Below are positions 18,918-27,338 of a stretch of DNA of 64,000 nucleotides, piece after piece (within the stretch, counting starts at the first letter, position 1; each line of letters begins with the position of its first letter). Where the stretch lies: contig JAHIWP010000014.1 in the NCBI GenBank assembly GCA_018816095.1, positions 1-64,000 on the forward strand. The letters are read 5' to 3'. A program made the position numbers and the translations under genes. Under the pieces are notes generated by a model. The model saw nothing but the letters and a program-made list of their open reading frames with translations. It searched no databases and was not told the DNA's origin. The DNA is from Gammaproteobacteria bacterium. Lineage in GTDB: Bacteria; Pseudomonadota; Gammaproteobacteria; Pseudomonadales; Pseudomonadaceae.

Positions 18918-19590
18918 CGGGCATGTCCTCCAGGGCATAAAAAGCTTGGTGGGCCAGGCGTGGGTAGGCGCCCAGCTGCAACAGGCGCTGGTGCCCGGCA
19001 TAGATGTCACCGGCCATCACTTGCGGCTGGTTGTCGTAATAGGTGCCCCAGTCGGCCTGTTCATCGCCCAGGCAGTCAGGGTTGGCCGGGCCCAGCGCTA
19101 CGGGTGTTAGCCCCAAGCGTTGGAAACTGTTGAGCAGCGCCAGGGTGCCAGTGAAGGTCACCCAGCGGTAACCCAGCGCCACCAGCAGGTCGGTCAGCGC
19201 CACAATCAGCAGGCGGGCGGCGCCGGGGCTGCCCGCAGCCAGGTTGCCGACTTCCACCAGTTGCGTGCGCTGCGGCGCATTGGCCACTTTCTTGGTGGCA
19301 ATCACCTGCTCTGCCGGTTGCTGCAGATAACGCTCAAGGAACAACGGGCCGCTGCCGGCACTGCGCAACCCCACGGCGCCGAGCAGTTGTCCGCTGCTGT
19401 CTTCCAGGCTCAGCAGGCAGGGCATGAAATGACGGATGCACGCCTGATGCTGAGCCGCGAAACGCTCGCCGATAAAGGCTTCAATGCCCGCCCGGCGCGG
19501 GCTTTGGCTGTTGGCCAGGTAGAGACTGAGCGGTTGCTCACGGCCGATCTGTGCAAGTGCAGTATCTTGATACACCCAAGGCAGCTCCAT
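18901..19590 (-). CDS. Thermostable-hemolysin family protein (GNAT-like)
   Basis: 229 residues, no signal peptide. It matches the delta-VPH thermostable hemolysin family described first from Vibrio, whose fold is related to GNAT N-acyltransferases: conserved FIGERFAAQHQACIRHFMP, then LLGAVGLRSA, the beta-bulge strand TQLVEVGNLA and the final LNSFQRLGLTPVALGPA. The lack of a secretion signal and the position as first gene of a metabolic cluster argue for an acyl-transfer role rather than a toxin. It is upstream of and overlapping the ligase gene, which could supply its acyl donor. The 366-base upstream gap holds the likely promoter and a dispersed repeat. Confidence 0.82.
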   Translation of the reverse strand: MELPWVYQDTALAQIGREQPLSLYLANSQSPRRAGIEAFIGERFAAQHQACIRHFMPCLLSLEDSSGQLLGAVGLRSAGSGPLFLERYLQQPAEQVIATKKVANAPQRTQLVEVGNLAAGSPGAARLLIVALTDLLVALGYRWVTFTGTLALLNSFQRLGLTPVALGPANPDCLGDEQADWGTYYDNQPQVMAGDIYAGHQRLLQLGAYPRLAHQAFYALEDMPDVACR

Positions 19591-19638
19591 AAACGGAACC
19601 TCATCTGAGAACCTGGGTGTGAGTCTCTGCCCGCAGTC

Positions 19639-19653
19639 TTAACGCTAAATTAA
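19639..19653. promoter_or_regulatory. Possible OmpR-type tandem half-sites upstream of the cluster
   Basis: Two TTAA cores (19639-19642 and 19650-19653) lie exactly 11 bases apart in CTTAACGCTAAATTAAGG, 50 bases upstream of the hemolysin-like gene. Tandem half-sites with this period are typical of PmrA/QseB-type regulators. The surrounding DNA is AT-rich. This is a weak prediction. Confidence 0.3.
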
Positions 19654-19779
19654 GGCGATAAATATTCTGCGCAGGCTGCTAAGGGCATTTCATTGCTTGC
19701 ACTGCAGCCACTCCAGCCCATAGCCTGCGAAGGCTGCCTGTGGCGTGACCACCGGCTCGATTTGCCCTGACCTAGAGGG

Positions 19780-19937
19780 TGGTTACAAACGTAGCGAGCG
19801 AAGGCCAGGCAAGGCGAAATCAGCCGAAAAAGCGCAGTGTACGAGTTGTACATGAGCATTTTGAGACGCCGTGTCTCGGACTGATTTCAACGCAGCATGG
19901 TCGAGCGCAGTAGTTTGTAGACACCCTCTTACAACGC
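19780..19937 (+). repeat. Dispersed intergenic repeat, copy A
   Basis: Contains GTTGTACATGAGCAT, then a stem-like segment, then AACGCAGCATGG and AGACACCCTCTTAC. These blocks occur in the same order in copies B (36190-36321) and C (44941-45103, opposite orientation). This copy is the most diverged: its central part reads GACGCCGTGTCTCGG in place of CCGAGCCTGTTTTT. It lies between the divergent hemolysin-like and conserved hypothetical genes. Nothing coding is evident. Confidence 0.7.
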
Positions 19938-19956
19938 CAAACGCTCGGAGATAGTT

Positions 19957-20370
19957 ATGCCCCCTATGGATACTGAGCAACAACTGGCGGCCCGTCTGGC
20001 CATCCTGGAAAACCCTGAAGCGCAGGACTGCACGGTGTATCGCGCGGATGATCAGGACCCGGAAGCCGAGGAAGTGGATTTGGGTGATGCCAAGGTGCTG
20101 TTCTGCGGCCCGTTTGAGGCGCCCGCTGATTGGGATGCGGCAGAGCGTGAAGAGTATTTCGGCGACAGCGCGCCTGAGCTGTTCGTCAATGCGCGCATCG
20201 AGTGCGAAGCCAAGCCAGGTTCCAAGAGCCATTTCACTGTGGATATTGGTGACTACGTGGCCGCTCAGCCCGGTCTTGGCGAAGTGGTGATGTTTTACGT
20301 GCACGACTACTTGGAAGACGACAGCGGCTGCACCTATGTGCTGCTGCGTGACGAGGAAGTGCTGGAGTAA
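19957..20370 (+). CDS. Conserved hypothetical acidic protein
   Basis: 137 residues, strongly acidic (many D/E, for example [15 protein letters not shown]), no signal peptide or membrane segment. The start ATG has GGAG ten bases upstream; a second ATG four codons later is possible. The C-terminal half ([35 protein letters not shown]) looks like a small beta-rich domain. I do not recognise a named family, though similar proteins are common in pseudomonads. A strong terminator follows, so it is a single-gene unit. Confidence 0.75.
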   Translation: MPPMDTEQQLAARLAILENPEAQDCTVYRADDQDPEAEEVDLGDAKVLFCGPFEAPADWDAAEREEYFGDSAPELFVNARIECEAKPGSKSHFTVDIGDYVAAQPGLGEVVMFYVHDYLEDDSGCTYVLLRDEEVLE

Positions 20371-20381
20371 CACCCGCCCAG

Positions 20382-20415
20382 ACGCTGAGCTGCTTAGGTG
20401 GCTCAGCGTTTTTTA
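20382..20415 (+). terminator. Rho-independent terminator
   Basis: ACGCTGAGC (20382-20390) pairs with GCTCAGCGT (20401-20409), followed by TTTTTT. It ends the upstream hypothetical gene. Confidence 0.85.
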
Positions 20416-20519
20416 GCCGCCGTCGGTCCAAGATGTGCCCTGTAGTACCGGGTTATTACCCACGCCGGGCAGATCGGGATAACACTCTGTGCTTCTCAAT
20501 CAATAAAGGGAGCAAGCAC

Positions 20520-21101
20520 ATGGCCGCGAAAAAGATTCTCATGCTGGTCGGCGACTACGTCGAAGACTACGAAGTGATGGTGCCGTTTCAGGCGCTGTTG
20601 ATGGTCGGTCATCAGGTGCATGCCGTGTGTCCGGACAAGACTGCCGGGCAGAGCGTACGCACTGCCATCCACGATTTTGAAGACGAACAGACTTACAGCG
20701 AAAAGCCGGGGCATAACTTCGCCCTGAATTTCGACTTCGCCCAAGTTAAAGCTGAAGACTACGATGCCTTGGTAATCCCAGGCGGCCGCGCGCCGGAGTA
20801 CCTGCGCTTGAATCCTCAGGTGGTGGCGCTGGTGCAGGCGTTCGATAAGGCCGGTAAGCCAATTGCTGCGGTTTGCCACGGTGCGCAGTTGCTGGCAGCG
20901 GCAGGTGTGTTGAAAGGCCGCGAATGCAGTGCCTATCCAGCCTGTGGCCCGGACGTGACAATGGCCGGTGGGCAGTACATCGACATTGCAGTGGATCAGG
21001 CCCATGTGCAGGGCAATCTGGTCACCGCGCCAGCGTGGCCGGCGCACCCGAACTGGTTAGCCGCGTTCCTGAACGTGCTGGGCACCCAGATCACGCTATA
21101 A
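20520..21101 (+). CDS. DJ-1/PfpI family protein
   Basis: 193 residues from the ATG at 20520 (AAAGGGAGCAAGCAC upstream). Class I glutamine-amidotransferase-like fold of the DJ-1/PfpI type: [19 protein letters not shown] at the start, [13 protein letters not shown], and the nucleophile elbow [13 protein letters not shown] with the reactive cysteine near residue 119. The conserved glutamate follows VGDYVED. Family members act as glyoxalase III/deglycase-like enzymes or stress proteins; the exact activity is not predictable. Cytoplasmic. Probably transcribed with the ribbon-helix-helix gene 56 bases downstream. Confidence 0.9.
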   Translation: MAAKKILMLVGDYVEDYEVMVPFQALLMVGHQVHAVCPDKTAGQSVRTAIHDFEDEQTYSEKPGHNFALNFDFAQVKAEDYDALVIPGGRAPEYLRLNPQVVALVQAFDKAGKPIAAVCHGAQLLAAAGVLKGRECSAYPACGPDVTMAGGQYIDIAVDQAHVQGNLVTAPAWPAHPNWLAAFLNVLGTQITL

Positions 21102-21157
21102 ACTCCAAGCCGCATCTGGGGCCTGGATGGCCCCAGCATCCAACGAGGGGAGCTGCC

Positions 21158-21460
21158 ATGTGCGAGCTTTACGTTAAAGCCGACCCAATTCTCTACGAGT
21201 CCCGCGCCCGTTCATTGCGCATACGAGGTGTGGTTACCACCCTGCGCCTGGAAAACCAGTTCTGGGACATTCTGCGTGAGATCGCCGAAGTCGATGGCAT
21301 GACCACCAATCAGCTGATTACCAAGCTGTATGACGAGGTGATGGACTACCGCGGAGAAGTGGTTAATTTCGCCTCGTTTCTGCGCGTTAGCTGCACCCGC
21401 TACCTCAGTCAGCGGCGTGTGCCGGCCGAGTTGAGTGTGGTGCGTTCGATCAGTCAGTAG
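21158..21460 (+). CDS. Ribbon-helix-helix domain protein
   Basis: 100 residues from ATG 21158 (GAGGGGAGC upstream). The segment SLRIRGVVTTLRLENQFWDIL gives the N-terminal strand and first helix, followed by AEVDGMTTNQLITKLYDEV, as in RHH_4-type proteins (often annotated as aryl-sulphate sulphotransferase-associated or DNA-binding). The ribbon strand would contact DNA as a dimer. No toxin partner is adjacent: the upstream gene is the DJ-1-like enzyme and the downstream gene is convergent. A role as a small regulator is inferred from fold only. Confidence 0.8.
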   Translation: MCELYVKADPILYESRARSLRIRGVVTTLRLENQFWDILREIAEVDGMTTNQLITKLYDEVMDYRGEVVNFASFLRVSCTRYLSQRRVPAELSVVRSISQ

Positions 21461-21465
21461 CGGAT

Positions 21466-22482
21466 TTACTGCGCTGGGGTGACTGCCACGCGCAGCTCGG
21501 GATGGCCCAGTGGGTGGCTCAGCGCATCGAAGAAACGCAATTCCACGTCTTGCCCCACGAACAGGTTGGCGTAGTGCTGTTTCTGTTGCTGGATAAACAG
21601 TGGGTTGTGCGGGTAGATCGATATAGCCAGGGTTTTCAGCCCCGCTTGCAGCAAGGCCTGAACCAGGTGTTGATCCTGCGCTGCCAGGTTATGGCCGAAT
21701 ATGCACAGCGTTTCTTTGGGCTGCGATAGCTGGCTGTAGCAGAACGACAGATAGTCGGAACTGCGAATGGCTTTGAGCTTGTCGGCGCTGCTGCCTTCGT
21801 TGACGAACAGCGGGATATCGCCCAACTGGTTGATGGCGAAACTGGCCAGCAAGGTGCTTTCCGATGAATTGAGAATGCGTGTGCTGCCATCGATGTTCTT
21901 CACCAGGTGCATGCCGCCGTGCAGGTAGAGCATGCGTGTGGCGCTGCTCTGGCGGGCGTTATTGCCGAGGTCAAAGGTCGAGTCGGGGCCACGGAACATC
22001 TCTTCAAACGCGTCCTGGTTCTGCATCACTGCCCAGTAGTTGAGCAGGTCGTAATTGCCGGAATAGACCGTCTGATACTGGCTGAGGGCGCTGTTGATCC
22101 GCGTCAGGCTGGATGCCTGCATTTGGCTCCAGGGAATGTGCACCGAGCGTACGGCGTGGATCAGCGCTTCCTTGATGGCGAAGTAGCGGTGACGTGGCGA
22201 CGACGAGTTGATGGTCAAGGCGGCATTGACCCGGATGCTGTTCTTCAGCGCGCTGAGCACCTGCTCGAAGTTGCTGGTATCCAGCGCGCGGAACACGCTC
22301 AGCTCGGTTGGGCTGAGCGGGCGGTTGCGCGTGGTCTGGGCTTCGTCAAACAGCGAGAAGTAAGCGAACTTGCGCCATACCGCGAGGCTCGCGCCGTTGC
22401 CAATCAACAACTCGGGGAAACCGATGCTGCTGTTCAGGGTGCTCCAGTCTTCCAGTTCGCCAGTAAATGCCGGGATTTGCAT
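21466..22482 (-). CDS. DUF4917 (SIR2-like fold) protein
   Basis: 338 residues, cytoplasmic. Matches DUF4917-type proteins: ELLIGNGASLAVW near the N-terminus, YSGNYDLLNYW (the TLNYD-like strand of SIR2-fold domains), YLHGGMHL and the C-terminal LCIFGHNLAAQDQHLVQAL. The order GNGAS, NYD, LHG, FGH parallels the NAD-binding core of SIR2-like nucleosidase domains found in some antiphage proteins. The function of the family is not established. It ends five bases from the convergent ribbon-helix-helix gene, and no effector partner is visible next to it. Confidence 0.78.
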   Translation of the reverse strand: MQIPAFTGELEDWSTLNSSIGFPELLIGNGASLAVWRKFAYFSLFDEAQTTRNRPLSPTELSVFRALDTSNFEQVLSALKNSIRVNAALTINSSSPRHRYFAIKEALIHAVRSVHIPWSQMQASSLTRINSALSQYQTVYSGNYDLLNYWAVMQNQDAFEEMFRGPDSTFDLGNNARQSSATRMLYLHGGMHLVKNIDGSTRILNSSESTLLASFAINQLGDIPLFVNEGSSADKLKAIRSSDYLSFCYSQLSQPKETLCIFGHNLAAQDQHLVQALLQAGLKTLAISIYPHNPLFIQQQKQHYANLFVGQDVELRFFDALSHPLGHPELRVAVTPAQ

Positions 22483-22707
22483 AATCGCTACTTGTCGCCT
22501 TGAGCCGTGGTTGTGCAGGGCGCGACTTTAGCACGAGCGGCGCGTGTGCTTGAGCAGCTGTCGTTTAGCCTGGTGGTTTAGTCAGGCGCGGGCTTTGGCT
22601 ATGCTGGAACTGAGGCATGCGTGACTGATCAGGCCCGGCGGTGGTCTGGTAAGGGTGAGTCTGCTGTTATGTTTTAGACCTGTCATGTGTGGACAAGAGA
22701 GAGCGCG

Positions 22708-23049
22708 ATGAACAACGAATTAGTGATCGAAGATATTCAGCTGGGTGACGGTAAGGAAGTGGTCAAAGGTGCACTGATCACCACGCAATACGATGGCTAT
22801 TTGGAAGATGGCCGCAAGTTCGACTCATCCTATGATCGCGGCAAGGCTTTCCAGTGCGTGATTGGCAGCGGCCGTGTGATCAAGGGCTGGGACATCGGCA
22901 TGATGGGCATGAAGGTCGGCGGCAAACGCAAACTGTTCGTGCCCGCGCATCTGGCTTATGGCGAACGTGAGTTCGGCGCGCATATCAAACCGAATTCCAA
23001 TCTGATCTTCGAAATTGAGCTGCTGGAAGTGCTGACGCGCGATGAGTAA
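22708..23049 (+). CDS. FKBP-type peptidyl-prolyl cis-trans isomerase
   Basis: 113 residues from ATG 22708 (GAGAGAGCGCG upstream). A single minimal FKBP domain: YDGYLEDGRKFDSSYDRG, the VIGSGRVIKGWDIGMMGMKVGGKRKL core and HLAYGEREFGAHIKPNSNLIFEIELL, with the conserved W, Y and F of the active pocket. No signal peptide, so it acts in the cytoplasm, accelerating proline isomerisation. It stands alone between non-related genes. Confidence 0.93.
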   Translation: MNNELVIEDIQLGDGKEVVKGALITTQYDGYLEDGRKFDSSYDRGKAFQCVIGSGRVIKGWDIGMMGMKVGGKRKLFVPAHLAYGEREFGAHIKPNSNLIFEIELLEVLTRDE

Positions 23050-23130
23050 GAGCCGCTGCTTGTGACGCTGTGCCAGCAATAGCGCTTGCAGGTAAGCGGG
23101 GGCTTGCAACTGAGTCGATCAGCCTTGGGT

Positions 23131-23162
23131 TGCGGTTGTCTTCACTCAGGGCGACAACCGCA
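23131..23162. terminator. Hairpin between convergent FKBP and diguanylate cyclase genes
   Basis: TGCGGTTGTC (23131-23140) is matched by GACAACCGCA (23153-23162). It sits between two convergent stops and may serve both, but neither side has a good T-tract. Confidence 0.45.
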
Positions 23163-23171
23163 TGCAGCCGA

Positions 23172-24224
23172 TTAACACGTCGCCACTTCTACTCTGTTGC
23201 GTCCAGCTGACTTGCCAGCGTATAGCGCGTAATCCGCTCGTGCAATGGCGCTGCTGAGTGGCTCTTCAGCCCGATACTGGCTGATGCCAATGGACAGCGT
23301 TACCTGGACTGTAGTGCCGTCACAGTCTATGACCAGTCCTTCGATTGCCTTGCGTATGCGCTCTGCGCTGACAGCCGCCTGTTCAAAGTCGGTTTCCGGC
23401 AATACCGCAAGAAACTCTTCGCCGCCCCAGCGGCCAATAAAGTCCTGTTCACGCATAGAGCCTTTGAGTGAGTCGCTTACCGCCGCGAGCACTCGGTCAC
23501 CCATATCGTGGCCGTATTGATCATTGATCTGTTTGAAGTGATCAATATCCATCAGCAATAAGGTGAGGTTGCTGGGACGGCGATGGTGTCGCGCCAGTTC
23601 CTTTTCGGTCAGCGCAATCATGTGCCTGCGGTTGAACAGGCCGGTCAACGAGTCCGTTGTGGCCATCCGCGCCAGGCTCTTGTGGGCGCGGGTTACGGTG
23701 CTCACATAGAACAGCGCCAGATAGCTGAACATCAAGAACACCACAGTCAAATTGAAAACATGCACACCCAGCAGGGCGCTAGAGGAGATGGGTTGCAGCG
23801 GTTCGATGTACCACATCAACACATCCAGCCCAACGTAGTAGGCCCACAGACCCGCCGCGAGGAGCCAGGCGCTGCGTGCACGCATGGTCACGAATAAGGC
23901 TGGGATGAACATGAGTAAGAAATAGTGAAAGCCACTTTCCCAGCCAATCAGCACGGTCCCAAGTCCTGCGTGTACCAGGACCTCGGTGCGGATCAGTAGA
24001 ATCGCCAGGCGGTTACGGCGTTGCTGGAACGCGCGGTAGGCGTAGGCATACATAGCCACGCTGAGCACGTTTACCCAGGCCAGAATGGGGGAGCCCAGCA
24101 GGATGAAAATAAACAAAAAAGCGACATCGACGCAGGCCGCTATCTGACAGCAACGCATGGAAAGCTGCCAAAACTCGGGGCGAGCGTTACGCTTGTGCGG
24201 GTTATTTGAGCGCATCCCTAGCAT
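23172..24224 (-). CDS. Membrane diguanylate cyclase
   Basis: 350 residues. About six transmembrane helices (residues about 25-180) precede a GGDEF domain (about 190-345). The active-site motif is GGEEF in RWGGEEFLAVLPE, and an RxxD inhibitory site (REQD) lies five residues upstream, so the enzyme should make c-di-GMP from GTP with product inhibition. DSLTGLFNRRH and DIDHFKQINDQYGHDMGD are typical. The membrane part is unlike a known sensor family (MASE-like at most). ATG at 24224 follows AGGAACACC. A second cyclase (33216) and a PilZ receiver (38868) are in the same window. Confidence 0.9.
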   Translation of the reverse strand: MLGMRSNNPHKRNARPEFWQLSMRCCQIAACVDVAFLFIFILLGSPILAWVNVLSVAMYAYAYRAFQQRRNRLAILLIRTEVLVHAGLGTVLIGWESGFHYFLLMFIPALFVTMRARSAWLLAAGLWAYYVGLDVLMWYIEPLQPISSSALLGVHVFNLTVVFLMFSYLALFYVSTVTRAHKSLARMATTDSLTGLFNRRHMIALTEKELARHHRRPSNLTLLLMDIDHFKQINDQYGHDMGDRVLAAVSDSLKGSMREQDFIGRWGGEEFLAVLPETDFEQAAVSAERIRKAIEGLVIDCDGTTVQVTLSIGISQYRAEEPLSSAIARADYALYAGKSAGRNRVEVATC

Positions 24225-24450
24225 TTAGGTGTTCCTTCGGGTTCCGGTTATGAATGCCGGTTTTTATTAGATTCCTGGCTGATTACAGGCCGCAGAGGCT
24301 GCTGTTTGAAGTGTAGTGTGGATCGTCCCGGTTGATCTTGTCAGTAGCCAATTGGCATAAGGTGCCGTAAACCACGGCTGTGGTGGCTTGATTTGGCCGC
24401 TAGGACCTTACATTTGCTGAGCGATCATACCCTGCGGGCGCAAAGCGGCC

Positions 24451-24474
24451 GGTGGGTGAAGGCGCTCACCCACC
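24451..24474. repeat. Palindromic unit GGTGGGTGA/TCACCCACC
   Basis: Perfect 9-bp inverted repeat with loop AGGCGC, 20 bases beyond the SH3-protein stop. The same core is found in the lldD-dld gap (8974-9015). Likely a REP-like dispersed element; the flanks lack a T-tract. Confidence 0.55.
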
Positions 24475-24493
24475 GCCAGTGGATTTCAGCCCA

Positions 24494-25147
24494 TTAGACC
24501 CACTGATCATTACGTTTGCGCTTTACCCGCAGCAGGGTCGGCAGGATCAGGCCGGCGATTAAACCCGCCCCCGCGATACCGCCACCGTAGGCCATGTAGC
24601 GCATTAACACCTGCTGGTTCTCTTCGCCGAGTTGCGCCTGCAGTTCGCGTAACTCCGAGTTGGCCTGGCTCAGTTCACTATCAAGTGCAGAGCGGGCGGT
24701 TTGCAGCTCATCGATCAGGGTTTTGCGTGAGTCCAGGGTTTCCTGCATGCCCTGTACGCGGGTTTCCCAGGTGGTGTTGATGCCGTCTAGCTCGGCGCTC
24801 AGCTCACTGACCTGTTGTTGCAGTTGCGGCAGGCGTTCTGCCTGGCCTGGCACGTCCTGTAGGTCGCGGCTGGGAATCCACACCGCGCTGCCGTTCTCGC
24901 CACGTACCTGGCTGTAATTACCGTCGCTGCGCAGCAATGTGACCTTCTGCCCGGAGGTCAGCGTGCCGACGATGCGGTAGCCGTCAGTTGGGCCGCTGCG
25001 TACATAGGTATTCAGGCTGTCACTGACCCAGCGCGTGGTGCTGGCATCGTCTTGCGCGTGCGCGCTAACGCTGACCAGTAGGCAGGCACCGAGGGCGAGG
25101 TGGTGCAGAGGGGCAAGGCTGGAGGGGGCATGGCGGGATAGGGACAT
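24494..25147 (-). CDS. SH3-domain membrane-anchored periplasmic protein (YgiM-like)
   Basis: 217 residues from ATG 25147. Signal peptide (ending AHAQ near residue 32), bacterial SH3 domain (about 40-100: WVSDSLNTYVRSGPTDGYRIVG, GSAVWIPSRDLQ), a long coiled coil (about 110-185: LPQLQQQVSELSAELDGI to ELQAQLGEENQQ) and a C-terminal TM helix (YGGGIAGAGLIAGLILPTLL) with a basic tail. This is the TIGR04211 SH3-and-anchor architecture. It probably binds cell-wall or envelope partners from the inner-membrane surface. The precise role in Pseudomonas is unknown. Confidence 0.88.
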   Translation of the reverse strand: MSLSRHAPSSLAPLHHLALGACLLVSVSAHAQDDASTTRWVSDSLNTYVRSGPTDGYRIVGTLTSGQKVTLLRSDGNYSQVRGENGSAVWIPSRDLQDVPGQAERLPQLQQQVSELSAELDGINTTWETRVQGMQETLDSRKTLIDELQTARSALDSELSQANSELRELQAQLGEENQQVLMRYMAYGGGIAGAGLIAGLILPTLLRVKRKRNDQWV

Positions 25148-25502
25148 GGGGGCAATCTTCACATGGCGATTAAACGAAACCCTGCAGCGGGTGTGATAAA
25201 GCCGGCCAGGCGCGTGGGCGCAAGCAGGTGCATAAGCAAGGTGGCGTGCTGCAACGCTCTGCTGGTGGGCAAATGGCCATACAAGCCACCCGCTGGGCCG
25301 ACAGCAGACAGACACTCGACGGGGGCGCAGAGTTCACTCGGCGCTGGGCGTAGGGTTACCCAGCCCCGGTCGTTCAGGCCGTTGGATTGGACAGCCTAGA
25401 GCTGTTTGACGGCCCCAGGCTGGCTGCGGTTGAACGGCTGAGATGCTGATGTGCAACGCGGCGGCGGTCATGCGCCGCTGTTGGGAAATGCGACTTTTTA
25501 AC
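25148..25502. other. Gene-free stretch
   Basis: 355 bases between the SH3-protein start and the dgkA stop. Read in all frames it gives no ORF with a ribosome binding site and family-like sequence. A GCGGCG/GCGCCGC hairpin lies near 25458-25480, upstream of the dgkA stop, but is not a clear terminator. It should contain the SH3-gene promoter. Confidence 0.6.
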
Positions 25503-25898
25503 TCAGAGCAGGATCATGCCCCAGGTCAGGCCAATCATCAGCAGGGCGATAAACTGCGCTGCGCTGCCCATGTCCTTGGCCTGTTTGGACAGTGGGTGGA
25601 GGCTCAGGGAGATACGGTCCACGGTGGCTTCGATAGCAGAGTTGAGCAGCTCGACGATCAGTGACAGCAGTGGCACAAGCATCAGTAACAGGCGCTCACT
25701 GCGTGTGACGTCGACCAGGCATGCCAGCGGAAGCAGCACGACATTGAGCAGCAGCAACTGGCGGAACGCCGCCTCGCCGCGATAGGCCGCTTGCAAGCCC
25801 ATCAGCGAATAGCCGCCGGCGTCGAGAATGCGCCGCAGCCCGGTGCGGCCTTTGAGCGAGAGGGCGTCGTGCGTCTCTGCAGTGGGTTTGCCGTTCAT
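25503..25898 (-). CDS. dgkA: Diacylglycerol kinase
   Basis: 131 residues from ATG 25898 (GGAG nine bases upstream), the usual length. Three transmembrane helices and the signature ELLNSAIEATVDRIS with the metal-binding and catalytic glutamates, plus SKQAKDMGSAAQF. It phosphorylates diacylglycerol released by lipid- or glycan-modifying enzymes to phosphatidic acid, recycling it. A dgkA gene is a ColR target in P. putida as I recall, and here it lies directly downstream of colS-like. An imperfect ColR-box-like sequence is found at 26056-26071. Confidence 0.95.
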   Translation of the reverse strand: MNGKPTAETHDALSLKGRTGLRRILDAGGYSLMGLQAAYRGEAAFRQLLLLNVVLLPLACLVDVTRSERLLLMLVPLLSLIVELLNSAIEATVDRISLSLHPLSKQAKDMGSAAQFIALLMIGLTWGMILL

Positions 25899-26045
25899 GT
25901 TGGCAGCTCCAGTTTCTGCAGTTGTGTACGGCGCAGCAGCGCGCCCATGGGGTACAGGTGATTGAGGGTAGGCAGGGCAAGCATGGCTGAGCGTCCAGTA
26001 AGGGGGAACGCTCGCCACATTAGGTGTCAGGGCATCAACAGGCTG

Positions 26046-27338
26046 TTAAGGGGATGTGAAAATTTCGTTAGCGGGTGGGTTGAATCTGACGGTGAAGCAG
26101 GTGCCACCCTCTGCACGGCTGTGCACAGTGATACTCCAGCCTTGCTTGGCGCAGATGCGTTTTACCAGCGAGAGCCCTAGCCCGAGCCCTTCACCGCGTG
26201 CCTGCGGGCCGCGTACGAAGGGTTGGAAAATCTGCTCGTGCTGCTCTTGGGGAATGCCCGTGCCACTGTCCTCAACACGAAAGCCGCCTTCTTCCAGCAC
26301 CAGGCGAACCAATCCGTGTTCGGTGTAATGCAAGGCGTTGCGCAGCAAGTTAGCCATGACCGTGCCGAGGAATGTGGCGTTGTAGAGGCCGTTATCGTTG
26401 CCTTCTTGCGCATGCTGGAAGGTCAAACCCTTGTCATTGAACATCGGCTCCCAGCGCTCTGTCTGTGCGGCAGCGATACTGGCGAGGCTGCTGTCTGCAA
26501 CAAAAGCGGTTTCATTGGCCTTGCTCCGGGCCAGTTGCAAGAAGGTCTGCACCAGCTCGCGCATTTCCTCGCAGGTTCTGGTGATGCGCTCAAGCTGTTG
26601 GCGTTCACGGGGTGACAGGGCGGCTTCTGCAAGCAGTTCGCAGGAGGTGGCAATGACCATCAAGGGTGTGCGCAATTCATGGCTGACATCGCTGGTGAAC
26701 AGGCGCTCACGCTCCAGTGACTGGCGTACCTGCCCCAGGGTACTGTCGAAGGCGGCGGCCAGTTGGCCCACTTCGTCATCGGGGTAGTCCGGTGCCAGCG
26801 GCGGGGCCAGGGTGTGCAGTTGGTCGCGGTGGCGAACCTGTTGCGCCAGGCGGCTGACCGGTGCCATGACCCTGCGCGCCATGATCAGGCCCAAAGCCCA
26901 GGCACCGACGACGGTCAGCAGAAAGCCGGCGAGTACGACATTGAACAGGGCTTGCTCGCGGGCCTCGAATTCGTGCTGCTCTTGCACCAGTTGGTAGGTG
27001 TTGCCGTTGATTTCCTGCACATAAACGTAAAAAGCTTTGTCCCCGTCAAATACCTCATTGAAGCCCTCCGACAGCCCGGCGTATTGCTCGGGAATGGCGT
27101 AGCCGGGGAGGTTGGAGGCAAAAAAGCGTGTGCTGGAATCCAGGCGAGGGCGGTTGCCATGTTTGAGGTCTTCATGCAGCACGGTATCCAACTCGCGGCT
27201 GAGTTCCTCGGACACCAGGTGTTCTTCAAGAACATGCACCACCGCCACGATACTCAGCGAAAACAGGCCGCTGACCAGCGTCGTCATCAGCACAAAGGCG
27301 ATCAGGATGCGCCTGGCGAACGGTTGCTTAGACGCCAT
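26046..27338 (-). CDS. colS: Sensor histidine kinase, ColS-like
   Basis: 430 residues from ATG 27338; it overlaps the regulator gene by 11 bases. TM helices at about 10-32 and 132-155 flank a short periplasmic domain rich in Glu and His (EEHLVSEELSRELDTVLHEDLKH, YAIPEQYAGLSEGF). HAMP, HisKA with the phospho-acceptor near H220 (SDVSHELRTPLMV) and HATPase (MANLLRNALHYTEHG, DSGTGIP, GLGLGLSLVKRIC) follow. ColS senses excess zinc and iron through periplasmic glutamates in P. putida. The assignment rests on the partner regulator's sequence and on the gene neighbourhood, so it is probable rather than proven. Confidence 0.72.
   Translation of the reverse strand: MASKQPFARRILIAFVLMTTLVSGLFSLSIVAVVHVLEEHLVSEELSRELDTVLHEDLKHGNRPRLDSSTRFFASNLPGYAIPEQYAGLSEGFNEVFDGDKAFYVYVQEINGNTYQLVQEQHEFEAREQALFNVVLAGFLLTVVGAWALGLIMARRVMAPVSRLAQQVRHRDQLHTLAPPLAPDYPDDEVGQLAAAFDSTLGQVRQSLERERLFTSDVSHELRTPLMVIATSCELLAEAALSPRERQQLERITRTCEEMRELVQTFLQLARSKANETAFVADSSLASIAAAQTERWEPMFNDKGLTFQHAQEGNDNGLYNATFLGTVMANLLRNALHYTEHGLVRLVLEEGGFRVEDSGTGIPQEQHEQIFQPFVRGPQARGEGLGLGLSLVKRICAKQGWSITVHSRAEGGTCFTVRFNPPANEIFTSP

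Noticed and set aside
24451..24474. Hairpin read as a terminator for the SH3 gene
   Set aside because: No T-tract, and the same core recurs at 8974-9015, so a dispersed palindrome is more likely.
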